Shown: piece after piece, positions 1-7,706 of the stretch | Position numbering within the stretch: position 1 is the first letter of the stretch | Layout of the letters: each line of letters starts with the position of its first letter | Assembly: GCA_015655075.1 (NCBI GenBank) | Contig: JAATFT010000051.1 | Location: forward strand, 1-64,000 | DNA from: Clostridiales bacterium | GTDB taxonomy: Bacteria; Bacillota; Clostridia; Lachnospirales; Lachnospiraceae | Length of the DNA stretch: 64,000 nucleotides | Reading direction: 5' to 3' | The notes under the pieces: model-generated | What the model was told of the DNA's origin: nothing | The model's input: the letters and a program-made list of their open reading frames with translations, nothing else | Database searches by the model: none | Position numbers and translations under genes: made by a program

Positions 1-555
1 AAGGTAAAAAATCCGTTTTCGGATAATATGGATCTGGATTTACCGGGTAAGGGTAACTTGGATAACATAGGCGTAAAGACTACAAGTGATATGCTGGAGA
101 TGGGAAGCAGCCCTTATGGTTTATTAAAAGAACGCGGTATTCCTGCAACTCTAAGCGATCCGGAAATCAATGCGGCAAATGCATTTGATTTGAAAATGCA
201 GGGGCAGGGAGGTTCTGGAGTTAATAAGGGTTCGGGTAATGCTAAAATACCTTGGGGTAAATGGAGTGACTATGAAAAAGTTACTGTTAATGGACAAGAA
301 TATGCTAAAGTTGGAGATAGGTTATATTCTCGTCATGCAGTTGATAGAATGCAACCGAGTGGCAATAGATATGGTCCTTCAATAACTCAAGCTGGTGGTG
401 ATTATGGCAGAAGCGTTGCACCGCAATATGCTGAAGATGTAATCAATTCAGTGAAACCAATTGTACAAGAAAATGGGAATTTAAGATATGTTGGAGGTTC
501 ATTGGAGGTTATAACAAACCCTCAAGGGGCTGTCGTCACTATTATGACGAAATAA
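1..555 (+). CDS. C-terminal part of a probable polymorphic toxin (partial)
   Basis: The frame is open to the left edge of the window, so 184 residues of the C-terminal end are visible and the start lies outside. The last 80 residues look like a small RNase-type toxin domain: an SRHAVDRM motif, then GRSVAPQYAEDVIN and a final beta hairpin with EVITNPQGAVVTI. This pattern resembles DUF4258/BECR-like toxin tips of secreted polymorphic toxins. A glycine-rich linker (about residues 70-80) precedes it. Twelve bases downstream is a small acidic/helical gene, the usual position for an immunity protein. The toxin class is inferred from pattern only; the secretion domain (LXG, RHS or other) cannot be seen. 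Confidence 0.6.
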   Translation, partial: KVKNPFSDNMDLDLPGKGNLDNIGVKTTSDMLEMGSSPYGLLKERGIPATLSDPEINAANAFDLKMQGQGGSGVNKGSGNAKIPWGKWSDYEKVTVNGQEYAKVGDRLYSRHAVDRMQPSGNRYGPSITQAGGDYGRSVAPQYAEDVINSVKPIVQENGNLRYVGGSLEVITNPQGAVVTIMTK

Positions 556-567
556 GCGAGGTGGAAT

Positions 568-822
568 ATGAAAACTTTAGAGCTAATAATTAAAATATGT
601 AAAGATTTTAAAGATAGAAAGTATGAATTAGAAGAGTTCCAAAGTCGTTTACAGACATTGTTGGTTGAAGACGAGGTAAAACAATATCTTATTGATGTCT
701 TGCGAGATGTAGACAATAGATTGGAGGAAATAAGGTTTTGTAGGTTAGAAGCAAATTTTTATCAGTATGGGGTGGAAGTTGCTGATTCTCTGATGGAAAA
801 GGTCAGAAGCTTGTCTATGTAG
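568..822 (+). CDS. Probable immunity protein for the upstream toxin
   Basis: This encodes 84 residues, predicted all-helical, rich in Glu, Leu and Arg, with no signal peptide or membrane segment. It starts 12 bases after the toxin stop behind a GAGGTGG ribosome binding site, so the two are almost certainly co-transcribed. I do not recognise the family. The immunity role is inferred only from position, size and composition. The gene ends just before a perfect 36-bp palindrome. Confidence 0.55.
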   Translation: MKTLELIIKICKDFKDRKYELEEFQSRLQTLLVEDEVKQYLIDVLRDVDNRLEEIRFCRLEANFYQYGVEVADSLMEKVRSLSM

Positions 823-847
823 AGGTACAAAGTTACACAATCTTTAA

Positions 848-883
848 ATCTTCCTAGGGGTCATATATGACCCCTAGGAAGAT
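848..883. repeat. Perfect 36-bp palindrome
   Basis: Two 18-base arms (848-865 and 866-883) are exactly self-complementary with no loop and are centred on CATATATG. It lies 25 bases after the probable immunity gene. There is no T-run on either side, so it is not a classical intrinsic terminator. It contains two opposed copies of TGACCCC, a heptamer that recurs further downstream. Confidence 0.8.
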
Positions 884-1190
884 CCTTGAAAAAGGGATAA
901 TCAGCAAAATATGACCCCGCTTGCAAACCCCATCCCGCAGAATCTGACCCCGGTGTTTACCGACCTCTCAGCCCGCATTACGGGCTGATGTGAGTCGTGT
1001 CGGGGCGCTCTGCGACCCCGGCGCTTTAACCTGCACCATTTTCGACCCCATGGTTCACTCGGAGTCTGATAGACACTTTGGCTATATGTTGCTGCACTTC
1101 CCGATTCGCAAAATTTGGCTTTGTCACAATCGACTTTGCCATTATAAAGGAATATGATGAAGAGATAAATAGTTTTAGCATTTTTCAAAT
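866..1190. other. Non-coding stretch with repeated TGACCCC-like boxes
   Basis: No convincing gene is present. TGACCCC or CGACCCC boxes occur near 868, 911, 944, 1013 and 1043, some followed by CGG, and inverted forms occur at about 857 and 997. Serial boxes of this kind are known at the ends of IS21-like elements, where the transposase binds repeated sites. That suggests a remnant element end here, but no transposase gene is visible and this is inference. Confidence 0.35.
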
Positions 1191-1640
1191 TGGGGCATGA
1201 ATTTTAATGGCAAAAACTTTTTCACAGAAACCGTCAAATTCCGTTTCATTTTTGCCGAATGGGCAAACCCCTTATGACGGTTAACAAAATGCGACACAGC
1301 GGCACACGGTGGCTTACGGCGTTAAGCATTTGAGTGCCGGATAACGAGTGTACTTATGAAAATGTAACATGCAGCTTCTGTAGAGTGCCGGTAACGAACA
1401 GATAAACCGGCTTGTACCCCATTCACTCCTGTTTTAGAACCAAAACGGGGTGAAAATCTTCCGATGCCGGATTTTCAAAATGGTTGCAAATGTGCGACAT
1501 ATAACATACGGAAAACTGGCACATATGCGACTTTTCCCGAAAAAGCAACAGGAAGACGAACAGGAGGCAACAGCAATCCCTACTTTTATCAGGTAAAAAG
1601 GAGACAGAATAGTTTGAATTAACTTTAGGCCAAATTGAAC
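1191..1640. other. Gene-free region with short inverted and direct repeats
   Basis: I see no gene in about 450 bases. An 8-base inverted repeat (AACCGTCA at 1229-1236, TGACGGTT at 1275-1282) encloses 38 bases. The phrase AGTGCCGG followed by AACGA occurs twice (about 1332 and 1384). Composition is richer in GC than the following gene. It may be debris of a mobile element, but nothing diagnostic was found. Confidence 0.3.
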
Positions 1641-1646
1641 AAAATC

Positions 1647-1676
1647 TTGACAAAATATAATATAATATCGTATATT
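1647..1676 (+). promoter_or_regulatory. Candidate promoter of the triple-repeat secreted protein
   Basis: A perfect TTGACA (1647-1652) is followed by AT-rich sequence with several TATAAT-like hexamers and a TATATT near 1671 at about 17-18 bases spacing. If used, it would make a leader of about 290 bases before the gene at 1967. Confidence 0.35.
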
Positions 1677-1778
1677 TATGAGTAGCAGGATAAATATGGA
1701 TAAATTTTCAGAAACACAAGGATAAAGAAGGAGCGGTAAAAAACTGCCAAAGAAAGCTGATTTTATGTTATCGTAAGT

Positions 1779-1856
1779 ATAGAACTCCTTTCTTGATAAG
1801 TGGCGAATTTGTTTCTCGATGATTCAATACTACCATAAATTTGTGAGGAGTTCTAT
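1779..1856. repeat. Inverted repeat in the leader upstream of 1967
   Basis: Eleven-base arms ATAGAACTCCT (1779-1789) and AGGAGTTCTAT (1846-1856) are exactly complementary and enclose 56 bases. The right arm contains an AGGAG that could act as a ribosome binding site but no gene starts there. It could be a folded 5' leader or a small element end. Confidence 0.5.
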
Positions 1857-1966
1857 TTAAGAAGCAGAAGAAAAATTAAAAGGAGCAAAAGCTTTCAATG
1901 CTTCAATTTTGTAAAATGTATAATTTTTGAACTATGAAATTTAGAATACTTTAAGGAGCGTATACT

Positions 1967-3106
1967 ATGGATAAAAAATTTGAAAAGACACTAATAAGTA
2001 TTATTTTAACTATTGCTATACTTATATCAATTATGCCTGCTACTATATTTGCGGCTGATAGTTTTAGTACAGCCAGTACCCTAACTTTAAATGAAGCTTT
2101 ATCTGATACACTTGAAAATAAAAGTGATGTTAATTATTATAAATTTACTACTTCGGCTAACGACTCGTTTTATAAAATAGAACTTAGAAATACAGAAGCT
2201 ACAGATACAATAAGTTTAATCCTTTATTCTGGCGATGATGCAACTACCGATATTTATGAATTGACTGCAAATGTAGCAGGCGTTGACTCTGATACCAGAA
2301 AATTAGAGCAAAATCGTACATATTATATTGCAGTGAAAAATCCATATGTATATGTTGGAAATCCAATAGGAAACTATAAATTAAGTGTTACTGAAATTAA
2401 GGATGATATAGCAGATAATTTTAAGAATAGCCAGTCTTTAACATTGAATAAAAAAGTAGCATATAATTTGGAAGCAGATGGAGATGCTGATTATTTTAAA
2501 TTTACTACAACAGCGAATAATTCATATTATAAAATGGAATTAGCAAATTCAGAAGTGACTGATACAGTTGGAGCGGTATTATATTCAGAAGATGATTCAA
2601 CGACTAGGATGCTTGATTTAACAGCAGATAAATCAAGTTTGGATTCAAAGATAATTAAATTAGAAAAAAAACATACATATTATTTGCTTGTGGAGAAAGC
2701 ATATTCATACAATAGTCCAATAGGGATGTATAAATTGAGTATTACTGAAATAAAAGATGATGCGCCTGATTCATTTAATAGTAGCATTAAACTTTCTTTG
2801 AACAAAAAAGGTACATATAAATTGAATGTTGATAATGATGTTGATTATTTTAAGTTTAAAACTTCAAAAAAAGGTTCATATACAATTACTCTGGCTAATA
2901 AAAGTGGAAATGATAGCATTAATGCGATAATTTATAGTGATGATGATGCCACACAGAATATTGCAACAATAAAAGCTAATAAAGCCTTAAAAAATTCCAC
3001 AACATTAAAATTAAAGGGAAGCTACACGTATTATATTGCAGTGGCTGAAAGCTATAGCTATGACTCTGTAACAGGATCATATTCATTAACTATAAAGAAG
3101 AAGTAA
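1967..3106 (+). CDS. Secreted protein with three pre-peptidase C-terminal-like repeats
   Basis: This encodes 379 residues beginning with a clear signal peptide (basic N-terminus, hydrophobic run, cleavage near IFAAD). Three tandem repeats of about 115 residues follow, starting near residues 31, 148 and 265. Each has the pattern DxFxxSxxLxLN, then DxDYFKFTT, SYYKMEL, an Asp-rich ILYSxDDAT turn, and YTYYIAV before GxYKLS. This matches beta-sandwich PPC-type domains found on secreted peptidases and adhesins. No catalytic domain is attached, so it may be a stand-alone extracellular binding protein. It starts behind AAGGAG and is more AT-rich than most of the window, compatible with transfer. Repeat structure is certain; function is not known. 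Confidence 0.75.
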   Translation: MDKKFEKTLISIILTIAILISIMPATIFAADSFSTASTLTLNEALSDTLENKSDVNYYKFTTSANDSFYKIELRNTEATDTISLILYSGDDATTDIYELTANVAGVDSDTRKLEQNRTYYIAVKNPYVYVGNPIGNYKLSVTEIKDDIADNFKNSQSLTLNKKVAYNLEADGDADYFKFTTTANNSYYKMELANSEVTDTVGAVLYSEDDSTTRMLDLTADKSSLDSKIIKLEKKHTYYLLVEKAYSYNSPIGMYKLSITEIKDDAPDSFNSSIKLSLNKKGTYKLNVDNDVDYFKFKTSKKGSYTITLANKSGNDSINAIIYSDDDATQNIATIKANKALKNSTTLKLKGSYTYYIAVAESYSYDSVTGSYSLTIKKK

Positions 3107-3130
3107 TAGAAGATATGGGTAATGAAGATT

Positions 3131-3167
3131 AACAAAGGAGCTGTCACACTAGTACAGCCCCTTTGTT
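3131..3167 (+). terminator. Hairpin after the triple-repeat gene
   Basis: Fourteen-base arms (3131-3144 and 3154-3167) pair with one mismatch around a 9-base loop. It lies 25 bases after the stop codon at 3106. The T-run is weak, so termination is probable but not certain. Confidence 0.55.
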
Positions 3168-3311
3168 ATAACAGGCGTTGGGCATTTGCTGTGAAGATAA
3201 TGAGTAATTTAATTATAAGCAGAGGCTGACTTAGACGAAAGTTCAGGCCAGCCGTTTTAATCGTTATTTTACCGCCAGTAAATTTTCTCCAATAAATCAT
3301 GGAGGTCAGAT

Positions 3312-3374
3312 ATGAATAAAAAGGAAGTATTTGAGAAAAAGCCGGTTAAAAAAAACCGGGTGTACCTTCACTAA
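3312..3374 (+). pseudogene. N-terminal fragment, possibly of a MATE-type efflux protein
   Basis: A good ribosome binding site (GGAGGT, 3301-3306) precedes an ATG and only 20 codons before a stop. The peptide (MNKKEVFEKKPVKK...) resembles the first residues of MATE-family transporters, which often begin with a similar FExxPV phrase before the first helix. The rest of such a gene is absent. The assignment rests on a short match and is weak; that the RBS leads nowhere is directly visible. Confidence 0.3.
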
Positions 3375-3426
3375 AAATTTTGTTAACGATTCTGAAAAAA
3401 GCGGCAGGCTCTTTAGTGGATTTAAG

Positions 3427-3449
3427 ACTAACGAAACATATTTGTTAGT
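3427..3449. promoter_or_regulatory. Operator-like inverted repeat upstream of the esterase
   Basis: ACTAAC (3427-3432) and GTTAGT (3444-3449) form an inverted repeat with partial pairing inside, about 150 bases upstream of the esterase start. The size and symmetry fit a TetR/MarR-type operator, but no such regulator gene is adjacent. Confidence 0.3.
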
Positions 3450-3598
3450 TAACAGTTCAATTTTAATAAATTTATTCTTCACCGCTGATGCGTACTCGTG
3501 CGTATTGAATTAATATATATTTTATTATAATATACAATGTGTTGTTGAATTTAGTAATAGAATATTTATCAACTGGCAAACAAGCGGAGGATAAAGAG

Positions 3599-4585
3599 AT
3601 GAAAGTTAAAAGTAATATGCTTGATAAAGATTTAAGACCTACCGGGAGAATGATTAAGATTATTAATAATACTTTTACTGAAAAAAGATTACGACTGTTT
3701 AACAAATGGTCAGGCAAAATCACAGGCAAGATAAAAGATGATACCATACAATTCACTGAACAGTGGATTCACCGTAAAGACGGTTCAAAGATACGTGTTT
3801 GCATATTTAGACCGCTAAAACCAAAAGAAAATGTTCCAGGTGTTCTTTGGCTGCATGGAGGAGGATATGCAATCGGGGCACCGGAGCTGGGAGCGATGAT
3901 GTCAAAAAGATTTATTGAAGTGAGTGATTGTGTTGTTGTAGCCCCTGATTATCGTTTGTCGGTTCAAACTCCATATCCCGCTGCATTGGAAGACAGCTAT
4001 GAAGCTCTTTTATGGATGAAAAGCCACGCGAAAGAATTAGGAATCAGGGATAACCAGCTGATGGTAGGGGGTGATAGTGCAGGGGGAGGATTAACTGCGG
4101 CACTTACACTTTATGCAAGGGATCAAGGAGAGGTGGCTATCGCATTTCAAATGCCATTGTATCCAATGATAGATGATAGGATGACAAGCGAATCAGCAAA
4201 GGATAATAATGCTCCTCTTTGGAATTCAAAATCTAACTATAATGGATGGAAGCTCTATCTTGGAAGTTTATTCGGCACGCCAAATGTGCCATACTACGCA
4301 GCTCCTGCCAGAGCAGAAGATTTCAGCAATCTTCCGCCGACAGTAACTTTTGTTGGTGAATTAGAGCCTTTTAGGGATGAAACTATTCAATATGTAGAAA
4401 ACTTAAAAAAAGCTGGGGTTCCTGTTGAGTTTGAAATATATAAAGGCTGTTTTCATGCGTTTGATCAGATATGTCCCAAAGCAGCGATAAGCAAAAAAGC
4501 AGCTTCATTTGTTGAAAATTCATTTAAGTTTGCGGTAGATCATTATTTTGCAGAACAAATTATCAGGCATTCAGCAGATACATAA
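3599..4585 (+). CDS. Alpha/beta hydrolase of the hormone-sensitive lipase (HSL) family
   Basis: This encodes 328 residues counted from the ATG at 3599, which has GGAGG 7 bases upstream; an in-frame ATG at 3539 lacks such a site. Hallmarks of the HSL-type esterase family are visible: the oxyanion motif HGGG at residues 86-89, the nucleophile elbow GDSAGG with Ser160, and His286 in CFHAFD. The family's acid motif DPLRDE reads EPFRDE here, so the usual catalytic Asp is replaced by Glu256, with Asp260 as an alternative. No signal peptide is present, so it probably acts in the cytoplasm on short-chain esters. The natural substrate cannot be told. It appears to be a single-gene unit. Confidence 0.85.
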   Translation: MKVKSNMLDKDLRPTGRMIKIINNTFTEKRLRLFNKWSGKITGKIKDDTIQFTEQWIHRKDGSKIRVCIFRPLKPKENVPGVLWLHGGGYAIGAPELGAMMSKRFIEVSDCVVVAPDYRLSVQTPYPAALEDSYEALLWMKSHAKELGIRDNQLMVGGDSAGGGLTAALTLYARDQGEVAIAFQMPLYPMIDDRMTSESAKDNNAPLWNSKSNYNGWKLYLGSLFGTPNVPYYAAPARAEDFSNLPPTVTFVGELEPFRDETIQYVENLKKAGVPVEFEIYKGCFHAFDQICPKAAISKKAASFVENSFKFAVDHYFAEQIIRHSADT

Positions 4586-4728
4586 CAGGGGACACTCATT
4601 CATTAAGTACAGAACAATCTGCGCCGCTCTTAATCGTTATAGAGGATTAAAAGTAAAAATGTAATGCAGCAAAGCTGCGGAGAGGTCCGAGCCATATTCC
4701 TTAATTGCACAGCCAATATTAGCATCTA

Positions 4729-4896
4729 TTATGTCACAAGAGCGGCCAAAGCCTTTGCAAATCCCTCTTTTGATATATTTTCCGCAAATATATTATACCC
4801 GTTCCCATTGAACATGAATTCAGCGTAGTATATATTTGCTCCGCCATCACTATCCGTATAATGGGTGATTATCATATTGACACCGTTTACCTGTGA
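4729..4896 (-). pseudogene. C-terminal remnant of a DUF4367-type protein
   Basis: The minus strand reads 55 sense codons to a TAA at 4729-4731, preceded by an in-frame stop at 4897-4899 and no start. The peptide contains VNGVNMIITHYTDSDGG, YYAEFMFNGNGYNIFAEN, and ends KALAALVT. This is the pattern of DUF4367 C-terminal domains in clostridial membrane-anchored proteins: a beta-hairpin, then YxIxAxxIS and a final helix. The rest of the gene is missing. It lies in an otherwise gene-free stretch between 4586 and 5040. Confidence 0.5.
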
Positions 4897-5040
4897 CTAA
4901 CACTTAAACCGTTATTCTTTTAGCTATCACCTTAAGTAAAAAATTATTTGCTAAAAAACAACCGTTTCTATATAATAAATAAAGGAATATAATAAATTAA
5001 AAAATAAATTATATTCCGCTACAGCCAATCTTCTTAATAA

Positions 5041-6054
5041 ATGGAAAGGATCATTAATTTGCGGCAGGAGAATACCAATCTTGAATTATATATAAAGTAT
5101 ACTCTAAAAGAGGATGAAATCACCATACTTTCCTGCAAGGGTTATGGGGCAACGGTGACCTTGCCGGCTAAAATAAACGGATATCCCGTTAGAAAAATCG
5201 GGGCTTATGCATTTTCAAATCCGGAAAAAGGTTTGAATATGCTTTTAAATATCGGGGAAGTTCTTTTAGAAAGGATTTCAGGGCTTAAGGTTCCGGGCGG
5301 TAAAGAGGATTATATTTACGGTCTTAAGTTACAGGAGATTTCATTGCCGGAGAGTATTGAAGTAATTGGCGAATATGCTTTTTATAATTGTAAGGAACTG
5401 ATAAGGGTCAATATGCCGGGCGGCAGAATTCAGATAGAAAACGGCACTTTTATGAACTGTGAAAAGCTGGCCTATGTCAATGTAAAAGCGGCACCGGATG
5501 ATTTAACCAGTGTAAAGGGGATTTTAACGGAGCTCACAAGTGAATTATGTATCACATTTTCCCATGGGGAGGAAAAAGGTGCGTTCCTTTTTCCGGAGTA
5601 TTATGAGGATGCCGTTGAAAATACACCGGCGCGTATTTTTAGGTATTTACTTTACGGGGCGGGTTATCGTTATCGCCAGTGCTTTGAAGAGGGCAGACTT
5701 GACGTTTTGGCATACGATATGGTTTTTCAGTCGGCAGAGATTCAAAATATTCATGAAACAGCCCTGCGTATTGCATATTTAAGGCTGCAATATCCCTATA
5801 AATTACAGGAAAGCATGAAAAAGCAGTATTTGGATTTCATTGCCTTACACATGGAAAAGGCGGTTAAATTAATGATTTCACAGGATAACATCCGGGGCCT
5901 TATTTTTTTAACAGGGCTTGGATTAATGGCGGAGGAGAATTTTGTCCATGCCCAGGAGGAAGCAGTCAGGGCAGGACGCAAGGAATGTGCGGGCATTTTA
6001 TTGAAAGAACGGCTGCGTTGTTATCCGCCCGGAGAAAAGAAATATGAATTATAA
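5041..6054 (+). CDS. BspA-type leucine-rich repeat protein of an LRR-VWA-MoxR module
   Basis: This encodes 337 residues without a signal peptide. Residues about 20-165 contain BspA/LRR_5-type repeats (LPxxIxxIGEYAFYNCKEL and FMNCEKLAYVNV); the rest is helical and unassigned. The first ATG has no ribosome binding site; an in-frame TTG at 5059 is preceded by GAAAGGA and may be the true start. It is first of three same-strand genes, followed by a VWA protein and a MoxR-like AAA+ ATPase. LRR domains bind proteins, so this could be the substrate or target adaptor of the ATPase. That role is inference from context. BspA-type LRRs are usually extracellular, so a cytoplasmic form next to an AAA+ is of interest. 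Confidence 0.7.
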   Translation: MERIINLRQENTNLELYIKYTLKEDEITILSCKGYGATVTLPAKINGYPVRKIGAYAFSNPEKGLNMLLNIGEVLLERISGLKVPGGKEDYIYGLKLQEISLPESIEVIGEYAFYNCKELIRVNMPGGRIQIENGTFMNCEKLAYVNVKAAPDDLTSVKGILTELTSELCITFSHGEEKGAFLFPEYYEDAVENTPARIFRYLLYGAGYRYRQCFEEGRLDVLAYDMVFQSAEIQNIHETALRIAYLRLQYPYKLQESMKKQYLDFIALHMEKAVKLMISQDNIRGLIFLTGLGLMAEENFVHAQEEAVRAGRKECAGILLKERLRCYPPGEKKYEL

Positions 6055-6077
6055 AAGGTAAAAGACGTATTCAGTCT

Positions 6078-6138
6078 GGAGCGTGTCTGAAAAATGCTTG
6101 TGCCGGGGCTGGGTGCAATGATTTTTTAAACATGCTCT
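6078..6138. mobile_element. Internally deleted copy of the 162-bp MITE-like repeat
   Basis: Sixty-one bases carry the left end (GGAGCGTGTCTGAAAAATGC...) joined to the right end (...TTTTTTAAACATGCTCT) of the repeat family described at 13216, with the central 100 bases missing. It sits between the LRR and VWA genes. Confidence 0.75.
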
Positions 6139-6166
6139 AAGGTGGAATATCCGGAAAGGGATTATT

Positions 6167-7552
6167 ATGGCGGAAGACAGAGAGAGACAACTGCAGAAAA
6201 TAGGTGAGACGATTTTGACGGAAGCAAGGTCGGAATTGTGTCTGTATATGAGGTTTTTAAATCTTCCTCTAAGCAGTTTGCGGTATGAAAACAGACCTGG
6301 AACAAAGCTGTTAGGTACGGACGGAACAGGGCTGTTTTACGATCCGGAGGTTTTAATCGGTTGCTTTAAGGCCAATCCGGTTCTTGTAAACAGAATCTAT
6401 CTCCATGTGGTTCTTCATTGTATTTTCAGGCATCTTTTTAAACCCCACAGGGAAAATAAACCGATTTTTGATCTTGCCTGTGACATTGCCATGGAGTATA
6501 TTATTGACGGGATGAGATATCGCTGTGTCAGATATCCTGCCTCCAGATACCGTTTGGTATTTTATGAAAGTCTTAAGAATAAGTTTAAGGTGCCCACCGC
6601 TGAAAAAATATACGGCTTGCTCCTGGACCTTGACATGGCCCCCTTAGAACAGGAACAGCTGGAGTCGGAGTTTCGGATGGACGATCATTCCCTTTGGCCG
6701 GACGGGGAGCAAAAACAAAATCCCAGCATGGAATCCCTGGAGCAGAAATGGAAGGATATCAGTGAAAAGATGCAGACGGAAATAGAAACCTTTTCAAATG
6801 AAGAAGCCTCCAATTCAGATACTCTTACGGAGGAGATAAGGGTAGAGAACCGTAAAAAATATGATTACAGGAGCTTTTTAAAAAAATTTGCCGTTATCCG
6901 GGAGGAACCCGTAACGGATATGGATTCGTTTGATATGGTTCTTTATACCTACGGTTTGCAGCTTTATGGCAACCTGCCTTTGATTGAACCTTTAGAGACC
7001 AGGGAATCAAAAAAAATTGAAGAAATCGTTATTGCAATCGATACTTCCCTTTCCTGTTCCGGAGAATTGGTCAGGGAATTTTTAAAGCAGACCTATACGA
7101 TTTTAAAAGAAACCGAAAGTTATTTTAGAAAAATAAATATACATGTTATTCAATGTGACGAAAAGGTGTGTTCTGACCAAAAAATCACCAGTCAGGAAGA
7201 ATTGAAAAAATATATGGAGCATTTTGAGTTAATCGGAAGCGGCGGGACGGATTTCCGGCCTGTTTTTGAGCATGTGAATCAGCTGATAAAGCAAAAAACG
7301 TTCAGAAATCTGAAAGGACTCGTTTATTTTACAGACGGACAGGGTGTTTTTCCAAAAGTAAAGCCGCCCTATGATACCGCATTTGCTTTTCTTAGGGAAA
7401 ATTATGAGGATGCCCTTGTTCCGCCCTGGGCTATGAAGCTGATTATTGAACCGGAGGATTTAAGGCAGGCAAAAGCAAGGCCTGAAAAAGAGCTTGAAGA
7501 AGAGCTTTTAAATGTTAATGACAAGGGCAGCGGGAAGGGAACCATAGCTTAA
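6167..7552 (+). CDS. VWA-like protein with degenerate metallopeptidase domain (DUF2201-type)
   Basis: This encodes 461 residues behind an AAAGGGA site. The N-terminal half matches the putative metallopeptidase domain that accompanies DUF2201 VWA proteins, but the zinc-site motif HEXXH reads HVVLH (residues 80-84), so the catalytic Glu is missing. The C-terminal third is a VWA domain with an intact metal-ion-dependent adhesion site: DTSLS at 292-296, Thr361 in GGTDF, and Asp390 in TDGQG. VWA proteins of this kind work with MoxR-family AAA+ ATPases as chaperone/adaptor pairs, and such an ATPase gene follows. A charged, probably flexible segment (about 180-230) joins the two domains. Confidence 0.85.
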   Translation: MAEDRERQLQKIGETILTEARSELCLYMRFLNLPLSSLRYENRPGTKLLGTDGTGLFYDPEVLIGCFKANPVLVNRIYLHVVLHCIFRHLFKPHRENKPIFDLACDIAMEYIIDGMRYRCVRYPASRYRLVFYESLKNKFKVPTAEKIYGLLLDLDMAPLEQEQLESEFRMDDHSLWPDGEQKQNPSMESLEQKWKDISEKMQTEIETFSNEEASNSDTLTEEIRVENRKKYDYRSFLKKFAVIREEPVTDMDSFDMVLYTYGLQLYGNLPLIEPLETRESKKIEEIVIAIDTSLSCSGELVREFLKQTYTILKETESYFRKINIHVIQCDEKVCSDQKITSQEELKKYMEHFELIGSGGTDFRPVFEHVNQLIKQKTFRNLKGLVYFTDGQGVFPKVKPPYDTAFAFLRENYEDALVPPWAMKLIIEPEDLRQAKARPEKELEEELLNVNDKGSGKGTIA

Positions 7553-7706
7553 GGATAATACTTTAGAGGAAGGTGCCGTATTATCGAAAACCGGATCAGA
7601 ATACTGTACCAGGAGTGAAAGAAAATATAAATCGGGAAAGGACGCCGCAGAAAGATTCTTTTATTCAGTAACCCAGACAGATTTTGGGTTTGCGGCGGGT
7701 GTTGTT

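Noticed and set aside
901-1188. 95-codon minus-strand frame
   Set aside because: It is low-complexity in Arg/Cys, has no ribosome binding site and runs through the TGACCCC box region.
1423-1653. 76-codon minus-strand frame
   Set aside because: No RBS, no family resemblance, and it crosses the probable promoter at 1647.
3331-3513. 60-codon plus-strand frame
   Set aside because: It begins inside the fragment at 3312 in another frame and lacks a ribosome binding site.
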